From: Rotaria socialis
Taxonomy: Eukaryota; Rotifera; Eurotatoria; Philodinida; Philodinidae
Length of the DNA stretch: 64,000 bases
Reading direction: 5' to 3'
Assembly: GCA_905331475.1 (NCBI GenBank)
Contig: CAJNYU010000990.1
Coordinates: 1-64,000, forward strand
The notes under the pieces were generated by a model. It saw nothing but the letters and a program-made list of their open reading frames with translations, made no database searches and was not told the origin of the DNA. A program made the translations under genes and the position numbers. Positions 44,140-55,500 of the stretch are shown piece by piece; positions within the stretch are counted from its first letter, which is position 1, and every line of letters begins with the position of its first letter.

Positions 44140-44256
44140 TAAAATCGTGATTAATCGAATTACGTAGAAAAATCGTGATTAATCGAATTACGTAGAAAAA
44201 TCGTGATTAATCGAATTACGTAGAAAAATCGGGATTAATCGAATTACGTAGAAAAA
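44140..44256. repeat. 28-bp tandem array
   Basis: Just over four copies of a 28-bp unit (AAAAATCGTGATTAATCGAA plus TTACGTAG), the last ones with CGTG changed to CGGG, followed by diverged relatives of the same words up to about 44330. Confidence 0.85.
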
Positions 44257-44403
44257 TCGGGATGATTAATCACGATTAATCGTAATCATACAAAAATCGG
44301 AATGATTAATCGGCGATTTTTTAGCGATTTTTCCAACATGGGTACTTTTCATAAGGTCGCGACGGCGGCGGCACATTTTCAGCCGCGATGGACATCTATG
44401 ATA

Positions 44404-44839
44404 CGAGTATAATGACAGTACATTGAAATACACGATCATCAGTGTTGAATTATATATGTTTATTTTTGTTAATAGGTATTTTGACTAGAATCTATGGTAT
44501 TTTAATCTTGCCGACGAATAATCAAAAATCTGCATTGCAACACAATTCGATGTGTCCTATCCGCATTCACTGACCCATCAGTCCAAAGTATCTCAACATT
44601 GATAAACACTAAAATAAGTTGATTTCGAGTTTACAAGCGTGTTTTGTTTTTGATTTCTTTTTGCGCGAAAATAATAATAAAAAACAGAAGGACGCACACG
44701 GGATGTTTTTGGAAAACAATGAAGAAAAACACACAACGCGTTGTCTAAGCAGAAACAAAAAAACGAGAATCACAAAGTCATATTAGCCATTTGTTATAGT
44801 TAAGTTCAACTTTATGGCCGTAGTACTAGTTGACATTTT
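44404..44839. other. Intergenic before the USP19-like gene
   Basis: 3' flank of the following minus-strand gene. Nothing recognised. Confidence 0.4.
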
Positions 44840-47800
44840 CTATTGTAAAAAATCGCGTACATCCTTCATTGACGAGGATTCCATTGTTACTGTATCTTCA
44901 TACATATCCATCGACATTGGCGATGCCGTTTGTTCATTGATAGTAAGATTAAGTGGTAAATTACGATGGCGATAAAAAAGAACGTAAGCATCAGGTCGAA
45001 CCAGTTCTTTCTCATATGATAATGATGATACGCGTTCATCGTCGAAATTTCTCCAACCTAAGAAGAAAAAAAGAAAACAATTCAAAATTATCAATAAAAA
45101 TTGTTTCGTTACCAATTTCAGTCTTAGCTGAATCGTTATAAGACAAAAGTCTTGCATAAGATGTATAGTGTCCAAACCATGCACTGCCACGATGATTCAC
45201 AATACTAAATAAATCATAACGAGCTTGCAATGAATTTTCTTTCGATGAACAATACGGAGCCATGTCAAGATCACTAGAGAGAAAAAAATTAACCAAACTA
45301 TTTAGTTTTGACAAATTTTCAAATACTTACTGTACTGGATATTTAACATTGGTATCGATTTTAACTCTTGAATCAGAAAAATAGCCATATGATGCACCAT
45401 GAAAATACTTAAATCGTTTCAGATGTATGATAAGTATTGGTGGTAGACGCCAAACTGACATGATCTTTTCAGCTTGCATATGTTCTTTACAGTACGGACA
45501 ATACCATTTATCATCAGGACCCAAAACTTCAGGTTCAATGAACATTTGAAGACATTGTTGAAGTGTTATTTCTTGATCTAAATTACAGTGGGAAACTTAA
45601 TTTGAAATTAATCACATTTTAAAAATTTTCATACCACCAGAAGATGCGTTAAAAACACTGTCGTCGTCAATAAGACCGTTTATACCGTTACGATGCTTCG
45701 ATGGTATAACACGTAATGGTGCTTCAGGTTTATTATCGGTAAACCAATCAATGGAAAATGTTGTATAGCGACGTAGAATTTTATCGGCATCATCGCCTAA
45801 TTACAACGAAAAAACATTTAGATGTCTTATTGAAATTTAATTCTAACCTGGTTCAACGATTGATTCAGCTGGCTGCATTGTAGTATTTGAGGTTTGTGGC
45901 ATTAAACGAAATAATGGTTTATTTCTATATATATCATCGAGCATATCAAATTCTTCTGTGCTACTGTTGCTATCACTGTTCGATCTCGTTATTTCAGCGT
46001 CGTTATTATTTTTAATCATTTTTTCTTTACGATTTTGTTGTTCGTATTGATGACGGCGCTTATTTTTAGTTTTTTTAACAAAATAATCACCCAGACGACA
46101 TATAGACCACGAGTCCGACGACGAGAGAGTATTTTTTATTGTTGGCCAATCAACATTTTCAATGTCACTAAAGCTAAAACAACAACATAAATTGATCGAT
46201 TAAATGAGCAATAAAATAATTTCGCTTTGCTTAATAAACTACTCTTTTCTGGTCAATTATAAAAATCAAGGCTGAAAGTTTCACTACCTTGACAAATAAG
46301 AGGCGAAATTTTGCTCTAGTGCAACTATGCCCTTTAAACTTACGTATCTTCATCTTCGTTTCTGTCATCATTGTCTAAATCGCTATTTACACGATCATAA
46401 TCGTCATTCGATGTCAACGACCGTCGGACACCGTTTGAACGTTCTATATGAATATCTACGCTTCGTCTAAATACAGAAAAAGATTATCTTTTAAATTCAT
46501 TGTCTTTCGAAACAGAGAACGAGAAATCCTTACTTAGCATAAATACTAATCTGTTCAAAGACACTCTTACATGTTAAATTCGATTCTGGTAATGAAATCA
46601 CAAATGGAAGTCCAATTATTTCATAATTTTCTGATGACCGAAATCCGCAATAATTTTTATGTTCTTGCGCGTGAAGCTTATGGCACGTCCTATCAGAAGT
46701 AAAAAGATAAAATTGAATATAATAAATCTATCTAACTTACTCGTCACAATACGATATTTGATAACAATTATTACAGAATTTCGATGAACTATGAGGATTC
46801 GGTGATGCTTGACAATAGCCACATGGTAAAACATATTCATGTAATTTAAATATACGTTGAATAAAGGTCAAGTGAACAATCGGCTCATTATTACATTCAG
46901 CACTTGTTAATGTTTCCGTTCTAAAAAAATACAAGAGTTTTCAATTTTCTATTGTTCAGGCTTTAATTTATGAGTGATCTCTCTAATATAAAACTTTACT
47001 GAATATTTCTAATAGAAACTTACATATAAATAATATCATTATTATTCCATGAATAGCCCGTAGATGTAAGTCGATCGTCATCTTTAAGGTGATCTACAAC
47101 ACGATTGTTTCGAATTCTATACGCTATCATCTAATATAAAATGATGCAGCATATATAAATTGCTACACAAAAGAAAATAATTTAATTAGACAAACTTTAT
47201 TTGTTGGTAAACCGCATTTATTCGATAAATTACGCTTTAACTCGCTAATTAATCCATCGGCTGACATAACAATGCGATACTAAGTAAACATAAAATTTTT
47301 ATTGAAATTAATTAAAAAACACGATTACAAACTTTGATCGGCGGTTTTTGTTCATTTCTATATGTAACAATTGTATCCACAGCTGTTCGTTTTGGTAATG
47401 GTACAGAAAGTGTTGTAAATGGGTCGAATGTTACGGATTCCTATGAGAATTCTCGTGGGGAAAAAAACTGTCTATTTTTAATATTCAACTAACTTTATGG
47501 CATTGCGGACATTTTGTTTTTGATTTAAATTGACCCGTAAATAGTTGTACAATAATAGAATCATTTCGCCTTAAATAACCACGCCAATATTCATCAGCAA
47601 CAACCTATTTCAATCATATGAGTGTTTTTTTTTCTTTTAGATAAATACTAAAAGAATTTTTACATGATCAGGTCGACCTTGATCTTCTATTGGCGGTACT
47701 TGAGGTTTAGTTATTACTCGATTAAGATCCTATTGACCATAAACAAAAAGAATAACAACGATTGTCATTAGAAAACAATAGTTTTACTTCGTGAACAGCA

Positions 47801-49616
47801 TCCAATAGAATTGTTAATAATTCTTGGGCGTCATGTTGACCGTTCCCAACAAATTCTTGGTGTCTCTTAGCAGCATAATTCTAAGAAAAAGGTAAAATTC
47901 AAATTTTCTTCATTACAAAAATAGATAAAACAAACTCGTAATTTTTGTGCGTTTGTCCAATTATATTTCCCACTCCATAAGTTTTTAATCAAGTCACCGA
48001 ATTCTTCAGCAATAGCACCTTTCATACCAAGTGGATTCGTCCGATTTAGTTCAGACAAATGATACGATTCTATTTAATAGCTAGATATATTTAAAAAGAT
48101 TCAAGCAAAATAAATTTCTTACGAAGAAAATAATCTCGTAATTCTCGTGTATTCGATAAACATTGAATAGCAGCGTTCATAAAACATGAATTTGCTGGAT
48201 TATAGATTCCAGTAAAACCAATTGTTGATGATAAAGAAGAAACAGTTGACGTCAATGTAGTGTCTTTCTGTTGAATTGATGATGTAAATGCTGATGATGT
48301 AGGATATTTCTCTGTCTAGAAATATTTCTATCACGATTTTGAATAATATAAAAGAAATTTACCTGTCGATCCAATGATGAAGGAGGAAGCGGAGGTGGTA
48401 ATGGAATAGCTAGAAGAAAACAAAAAGCATTATATGATCAATGTATTGATCGCAATCGAAATGAATTCTTAATTCCGGTAGTGTCAAGCTGGAGAAAAAC
48501 TATACAAACGCGAGATCGACTGTTTTGTTTTTTTGCTTCGAAGGAGTGTCTATATTAATTCATTTCATTTCTTGTTAGTAGACTTTTAAGAACAGAGCGT
48601 ATCAAGATTCGTCTGAGATAGTTAATGAAGAAACTCCAACACATATATTCCGAGTTTCTCATTTATAAAACTATAAGATTTTACCTTTATTTGAATTAAG
48701 CACCGTGGAGTTAATAGTGGTTGATGAATTCGAAGTTGGTGACGATGGTGGTGTAATCGGTGAGATTTGTTGTATAATTGGACGAGATTCTGAATATTCA
48801 TTTGGCTCCAGACGGCCCCATCTAGTATTTGGATTATCCTTGGAAAGTTTTAATTCGATAGATGCTGACGTTAATCTATATGAACATTTCTCAGGTTTAA
48901 TACGTTCTTTAACGCGAACAAATAATCGAATGTGTCTATCCGATGATATTGAATTAGTTCTAAGAAAAAATTCGTCCCTAAAACAATAAGAAAAATGAAA
49001 ATGAAAAATTTCTTTAATTTTCTTCTTTATACTTCGTATGAAAAGTGGCTGTAAAATTTGTTTCGGTAAAATTCACTTGACAATTATAGACTTGTTTAAT
49101 ATAGATAACCGACGTAAAAGTTTCGTTTGTTTCGAAAAAATCCTGTTTTAATTTCTTCAATGATAAATCATATTGTTGCCGATCGATCATATTCATATCA
49201 ACACATTCACTCATTGGCTCATCACGTTGTGGTAGTATTGGTTTTGAAAGATTACTATATAATTGCGGCCAAGTTTTACGTGGTTGCTGTTTAATTAAAC
49301 GTATTTCAATTGATGTTTGCGTTCGTGCTGAATTGATTTGCGTTCGAATTTCAACTTGATCAGTATAAATATGTTCCCATAATTGAAAAATCCATGTTTC
49401 ATTTGCTTCAAAGAAAAAAAACGAATAGAAAATAAAATAAAATTTGCATTTTCATTTACCTGGTGTCCGAACGTCAAGTGAATCTGTTTCGATAGAAATA
49501 TCAATATCTTTTATTTCGTATGCTCCATTAGCATAAAGTGTAACAATAATAGCATTCTTGGCATCGCAAAATTCGTAAGATGTCGATAGAGGTTCTTCGA
49601 CAATGTCGGTTGACAT
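44840..49616 (-). CDS. USP19: USP19-like ubiquitin carboxyl-terminal hydrolase (CS and MYND domains)
   Basis: Around 17-18 short exons on the minus strand join into roughly 1,100 residues. Order: a CS-like beta domain with MSTDIVEEPL start, a second CS (p23-like) region with RLFVRVKERIKPEKCSYRLT and IELKLSKDNPNTRWGRLE, and a Pro/Ser linker. The peptidase Cys box follows, GFTGIYNPANSCFMNAAIQC (about 48165-48220). Next come HDAQELLTILLD, a CPQCH zinc ribbon, and an inserted MYND finger (CGYC...FCNNCYQISYCDETCH, about 46700-46850). An acidic insert, WYCPYCKEHMQAEK and LIIHLKRF precede the His box GSAWFGHYTSYAR (about 45150-45190). WRNFDDERVS and AYVLFYR end the domain. CS domains plus a MYND insert inside the USP fold are specific to USP19, which acts in ER-associated and unconventional secretion quality control. 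The C-terminal membrane anchor of the vertebrate long form is absent. Confidence 0.9.
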
Positions 49617-49994
49617 TGAAAATTTTTTTCCTATCTTAAATAGTAAATCGTGAAAAGAAAAACGAATCTTGAAATATTCAAAAGTAAACAAAAAACGACA
49701 AATTGAATCAAGTATAATATAATAGTGTTATGTTTCTTTCCTGCATTTTGTTCTTCTTTATTTCAAATATGACAAAAAAATGTGCTTTACTTTTTTGGCA
49801 ATGAAAAAGTACCGAATGAGGAAAAAAGTGAAATAAATTAATTCGTAAATTTTAGTATACGATGAATGATGATGAAAATGGAAAGAACGTTTCGATTTGC
49901 CGACGAATTGCACCAATCATATTGCACACATTTACCTTTCTTCCTTCCTTCCGAGAAAATTATTTTTTATTGTTAATGAAATAGAACATATATT

Positions 49995-51140
49995 CTATCT
50001 GATAAATTGATAAAAGAAATAAATGATTAACATCACTACTAAAATCAACCAAAAATATATATTTCTATTTTGACATGCTCTCCTTCTGTATCCATGTTCA
50101 TCAAACCATTGAATCGATTTTTGCATGGCTTCATCTGGACTGACTTTCACTCGATAGCCTAATTTCTTTTTGGCTTTTGTTATATTTGCATAATGCGTAA
50201 CGCCAACTTTTAACACTTCAGCACGTGTCATCAATGGTGAAAAATTGTAAATATATTTGCTACATATATTATGAATAATTTCAATCATATAGCTAAAATA
50301 GAACATAATAATAGTTGGTATATAAAAAGCAAAGCAATAATCGTAGCCTAATCCTTTGGTTAGTAGAGATATGAATTCAAAATTATTCACCGGTCGATCA
50401 TCGGATATAAAATAAACCTCGCCGGAATGTTTTGGCAGGGATTTTTCAGCGAGAACTAATGCATCAACTAAATTATCAGCATAAACCCAATCACATAATG
50501 TCTTTTTATTACCAATAGCAAAAAATGCCAGACCTTGTCGCACTAAATTTAATATACGTGGAAAATGTCGCTGTTCGCCATCACCATAGATCCCTGCGGG
50601 CCGTATCGCTGCTGTATAAAGATTCGTTGATGAAGCTTTTAAAATCTTTTGCTCAGCAAGAGATTTTGTTCTACTATAATTATCACAATATTCATCTTCG
50701 TTTGGATATGAACAATCGTCTTCGGTCACATTGAACAATTCCTGATTCCCTGTATATACAGCATTGTACGTTGAACAGTAGATAATTTTTTTAATACCGT
50801 GCTTAAGACATGCCTGTATCATATTTTCAGTACCGACTACATTAACGTCGAATATCATTGAAGTATTCAGCATTTCTCTACCTGACATTCCGTAGCTTGC
50901 TAAATGAAAGACACATGTAGCGTTCGATAGAGCACTATAAACAGAATCATAAGATCGCATATCACAAAAGCGATAGACTGAACGATTCGAATCTGAAATA
51001 TACTGTTGCTCATCGTTCGACGGAGGACGGATGTCAAGTAAAAGTACGCGAGTAGAAGAATCTATTTCGAGCAAATAACGAGCGAGACGTAAACCGATAA
51101 AACCACAACCACCGGTAATAGCGAAACACGGAGAAGTCAT
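49995..51140 (-). CDS. SDR42E-like 3-beta-HSD family oxidoreductase
   Basis: A single-exon 381-residue extended short-chain dehydrogenase/reductase. The N-terminal Rossmann motif TGGCGFIG (9-16) binds NAD(P). The block VFHLASYGMSGREMLN is characteristic of the SDR42E group, and NVVGTENMIQACLKHGIKKIIYCST is the family strand-helix unit. The catalytic pair is in YSRTKSLAE (Tyr-x3-Lys, ~155-160). RPAGIYGDGEQRHFPRI and WVYADNLVDALVLA form the substrate-side region. A mid-C-terminal hydrophobic stretch (FAFYIPTIIMFYF) and a C-terminal transmembrane helix (YFWLILVVMLIIYFF, ~357-377) suggest an ER membrane enzyme, as in 3-beta-HSD relatives. The substrate (sterol or other hydroxy-lipid) is not determinable here. 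It is transcribed in the same direction as the USP19-like gene, 378 bp upstream of that gene's start. Confidence 0.9.
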   Translation of the reverse strand: MTSPCFAITGGCGFIGLRLARYLLEIDSSTRVLLLDIRPPSNDEQQYISDSNRSVYRFCDMRSYDSVYSALSNATCVFHLASYGMSGREMLNTSMIFDVNVVGTENMIQACLKHGIKKIIYCSTYNAVYTGNQELFNVTEDDCSYPNEDEYCDNYSRTKSLAEQKILKASSTNLYTAAIRPAGIYGDGEQRHFPRILNLVRQGLAFFAIGNKKTLCDWVYADNLVDALVLAEKSLPKHSGEVYFISDDRPVNNFEFISLLTKGLGYDYCFAFYIPTIIMFYFSYMIEIIHNICSKYIYNFSPLMTRAEVLKVGVTHYANITKAKKKLGYRVKVSPDEAMQKSIQWFDEHGYRRRACQNRNIYFWLILVVMLIIYFFYQFIR

Positions 51141-52540
51141 ATGTTTAGTTATTATCAGGTTATAATAAGTTTAAAAAATATATTAAACTCCTATTTTCAT
51201 ATTTAAGATAGTTGTCGCAAAAGAATTTATCTTTTTTTTCTGATGATACACAAGGTGCTTGTCAACACCTGTGTTATCATTTCTATACATCGGATCATCT
51301 GAGAACATGAATTTTTGTTTACGTTATTTGATGAGATGTAATTGAATAAACGTCGTCGACATGTATCATTGTTTACCATAGATCATAAAATGAAATTTAT
51401 TGAAAAAACTTTTCATATTAGCTGGAAAAAAAAACACGAGTCACGTTTTCTACTCATAGTTACAATATGGGAACAATAATTGCGTGAGACGATACAATAT
51501 GATTCACTTGCGCCCATAGATAATAATCTGTCAAACAAAGAAAAAATTGTCATCGCCATTACTTCGTGTATATACATAGTCACTGGTGTAACATAGGTTT
51601 CACCGTTCTGACTTTTTTTTATCGTTGGAGCAATAGATGACTTTATGTTGTTATTATTTTCAAACAAGGTCAGCCTGTATTACTTTCAGTATAGTTTCGT
51701 TAAATATTGTCTATTTCGGCTAAGCGTTACTTCATTAAAACAAAATATACAGATAAGTATCAATTAATAACAAATCCTGAATTTTATTTTAGTTGAAAAA
51801 GCAAATATATACTTCAGCAATGTTTTTTATTACTGCGAAATTTCTTTTGATGAAATGTAAAATAAATTTTCATACAACTTTTACGATGTGAACTGCGTAG
51901 GCTAAATTTTATGCAAAGAAATTATTGCATATTCAATCCGACGTTAAAAAGGCAAAATATTAATCATCGACGTATGTGACTATTAAAATTCTTTTGTCCT
52001 TATTAAACAAATATGCGACATCTAGACTTACGCACATTTCGTCATAATATTGGCTTCGAGCCATCATCTCGCACATATCATAAAACTCATAATTGAATGA
52101 GAAAGAGAGGAAAGAAGGAATATTTCTTTTTCTTTTTATTTCTACTCTACGTGTGTGTCAGTCTGCCTCTTTCTTTCTTTGCGTTCTGCACATGAATGAA
52201 AGACAAAATGAATAGAACCAGCACATCTATGCATTATACTGCATGCTATGATCGATGAAGGCTCATAAACAAAGGAAACAATAGGGCGATAGTTCTTTGT
52301 TTCAGACAGTTTGTTGATTTTTTTTCTGGCTGAAGAATAATAATATCTGTCATTCATCTAATGTGCTCGAACATGTATAAAAATCTCACATCTAAAAAAC
52401 CCAAAACAAAAAAAGCTTAAGAAAAGAAAAGTAGATTTACGTTTTTAGATGAAGCCAGACGATTATAATTCATTATTATTGGCTCATCGTTCACTGTCTT
52501 TTTCTATTGAAAATTAATTGTTTCTCTATCATATCTCATC
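51141..52540. promoter_or_regulatory. Divergent intergenic region between SDR and BET genes
   Basis: 1.4 kb between two genes transcribed away from each other; both promoters are expected here. No coding frame or repeat with support. The open frames on the minus strand have no domains. Confidence 0.45.
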
Positions 52541-55500
52541 ATGAAGGTGATTATTAAATATATACGAAATTGAAATTCTTATCATATTTTCATTTTTGTA
52601 AACTCCTAGACAACAACTACTATTCCAATAAAGCTACCACATATTTCAGCATCTAAGCGTGGTCGTCAAACCAATCAATTACAATTTATGTCCAAAATTT
52701 TATTTAAAACTTTATGGAAACATGAATTTTCGTGGCCATTTCAAAAGCCAGTTAATGCTGCTAAATTACAGTTACCTGTATGTGAAAATTAATATCGAGA
52801 AAATAATTTTTATTTTATTTGTTTCATCAATTAGGATTATCATAAAATCGTCAAATATCCCATGGATCTTGGTACAATAAAAAAACGTCTAGAATCGAAT
52901 TATTATTATAGTGCTAAAGAATGTATCACAGATTTAAATATGATGTTTACTGATTGTTATTTATATAATAAACCAGGAGAAGTAATTGAAAAAAATCGAG
53001 AAAAAATGAAAAATATTCTGTTTTTTTTCTTCCTTTTTTCAAGGATGTTGTCATTATGGGTGCAACACTTGAGAAAGTTTTCTATGAAAAATTAGCTGAA
53101 ATGCCGTCAGATGTAAGATTGAACGATCAATTTTTATTCATACAAAAAAATGTTTGTTAATAAAATCTAGGAAATCGAAATCGTACCTCAGACATCGAAA
53201 ACAACTGCTTCGAAAGGTCTTGGAACAGGAAACTTGTCTGTTTCGATCATTTCACCATCAACACCAAGCGAAAATTTGAATTCTCCATGTATGTAGAATA
53301 TCACCTTTTATTTTTCTTCTAATTGAGAAAAAAACAGTCGTAATTGCATCAGTGATAGAAACACCTATTTTTGTTTGTTTATGTATCAGAAGTAATAAAA
53401 AAAAACGTGCTTGATCATCCTTTTTCGATTTATCTGTTCCATTGATTTTTAGTGTTTGCTGAAAGAAGTGGCCAGTGTAACTTTCCATATTCTCTATGAG
53501 TGCAGTTGACTACAATAGAATTCCTCGGAGGGTACCGATGAGAAGAAAAATCTATCCTCAGATGTATTTATACAAATTTCCATAATTCTAACTGCTTCGA
53601 TATCGAATCAATAAAACGAGACTACGTTCAATTTAGTAGCATCACCATCAACTCCATCAATGGCAACACGTGCTGCCGCAGTCAATCCTACACATACGGG
53701 TAGTGCAAATGCATTATCTCGACATCGTTCATCGTCAGCGACCAATCCAAGTGGTGTTACATCACCGTTTTCTCCGTCAAATGTAAATTCAAATCATATT
53801 GATCATAGTGGACAGTCAATGTCTCCACCGTCGGTAACACGATCTATGCCTAATACAGCAATACGTACAAATCCACCAGTAGCCGCTAAAGTCATAAGTG
53901 AAACAACGCTCGATACGTCCACAACAGTAAGAAATAGCGAGAATCAAATTGATTTCTAAAATTTTGCTGTTTTTATTGTCAGAGTTCAAAACGGAAAGGT
54001 GATATGACAGATGATTCAATAGCTAATGATCAAAATAAAATCACTGCTCGACGTGATAGTGGAACACGACGAACGAATAGTGTCAGTGGACCATTCAAAA
54101 GAACGAAATACGATAGTAGTATTTCGGTTGAATCAAATGATGTAAGACTATTGGCGGCTTGTTTTTTTCCTTCTTGTATTCCAAAGAAATCGGTTTTCCG
54201 TTTAGCCACAACTTAAACGATCAAAAAATCGTATGACGGAACAGTTAAAATATTGTGTCAGTATTATTAAAGATTTATTGAATAAAAAGAATGTGGTAAA
54301 AATAAATCATTGCAAATTAAATTTTATAGCTTTTATATTTGTTTTATTAAGTCATTTGTTTGGCCTTTCTCTAAACCTGTTGATGTCGAAAGTCTTAATC
54401 TACCAGATTATCATCTAATTATAAAAAAACCAATGGATCTTGGAACAGTGAGAGTAAGTTGAAGGCTCTCGGGTTCTTTTTTTTTAAAGCGAATTTTATT
54501 ATCTTTTTTTTCTCTTTAGAAAAAACTTGATAATCGTGAATATGCAACACCAGACGAATTTGCCACTGATGTTAGACTTATATTTAGCAATTGCTATCTT
54601 TACAATGGACCTAATACAGATGTCGTAGCAATGTGCAAAAAAGTTGAGGTAAACATTTCTATTCATAATACTACACGTTGAATAGCAACAGTTCTTATCT
54701 TAAAATGAGTCATACAACAGATCAGAGGTTACGGATTTTATACGAGAGAGAGAGAGAGTGTGTGTGAGAAAACTTTTCTTACTACACGCCAGAAACGCTA
54801 TTCGAGAGTTCGATAAGAGCGTAATCCCTACGAGAATAAAATGTGAAACACGATACAGTTACTGAGGAAAATCATCAGGAGATTGTTTAATTCGATCTAT
54901 TTCAGAACGTATGTATTGACTATCTTTATCTTCTACCGATACGATAAAGGTTTTTGTCACATATTGAATAGAAATGTAAATTTTATGAATTTTTTGTTTT
55001 GCAGCAAATGTTCGAAAATAAATATGCAAAATTACCCGATGAGCCACCACCGATGCCAACTCTTGAAATTGATCCACCACTACCGCCTCCACCACCAGTG
55101 CCGTCGTCTTCATCAGTTAGTACCATACGCAATAATGGACCATTACCATCAACGGCAACACGAAAACATAGTCGCAATCCATCAAAAAATCATACGAATA
55201 TCAGCAGTAGTAGTAGTAGTGTACCGCAAACATCTATGATGATAAGTTCAGACGACGGTGCGTCGTCTGACGAAAGTTCAAATGATGAAATGCAAACGAA
55301 TGATGAAAATACTCTACGACAGTTACGTGTTCTTCAAGATCAATTGAAAGTTTTTGGCGATACAATAAATGGATTGATTCAACGAGAAAACGATCGTCTT
55401 GTAGTAAATCGTAAACGTAAACCAAAAGTTAAACGAAATAAAACAAAAGTTCGTGGTCCTCGTCAAATGTCGAATCTATCGAATAACACCTCAACACCTA

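Larger units (their letters stand above)
42891..44403. mobile_element. TIR element with TATCATAGATGTCCAT ends, non-coding
   Basis: TATCATAGATGTCCATGGCGGC at the left faces TATCATAGATGTCCATCGCGGC, read inward on the other strand, at the right, so the 22-bp ends differ at one base. If TA is taken as target duplication the ends become TCATAGATG, as in Tc1/mariner-type MITEs; this is not proven. No transposase frame is present. A hAT-type MITE has inserted inside (43631-44018), and a 28-bp tandem array sits near the right end. Confidence 0.55.

Noticed and set aside
54859-55177. Minus-strand Gly/Ser-rich frames opposite the BET gene
   Set aside because: Shadow of the Pro-rich coding exon on the other strand.
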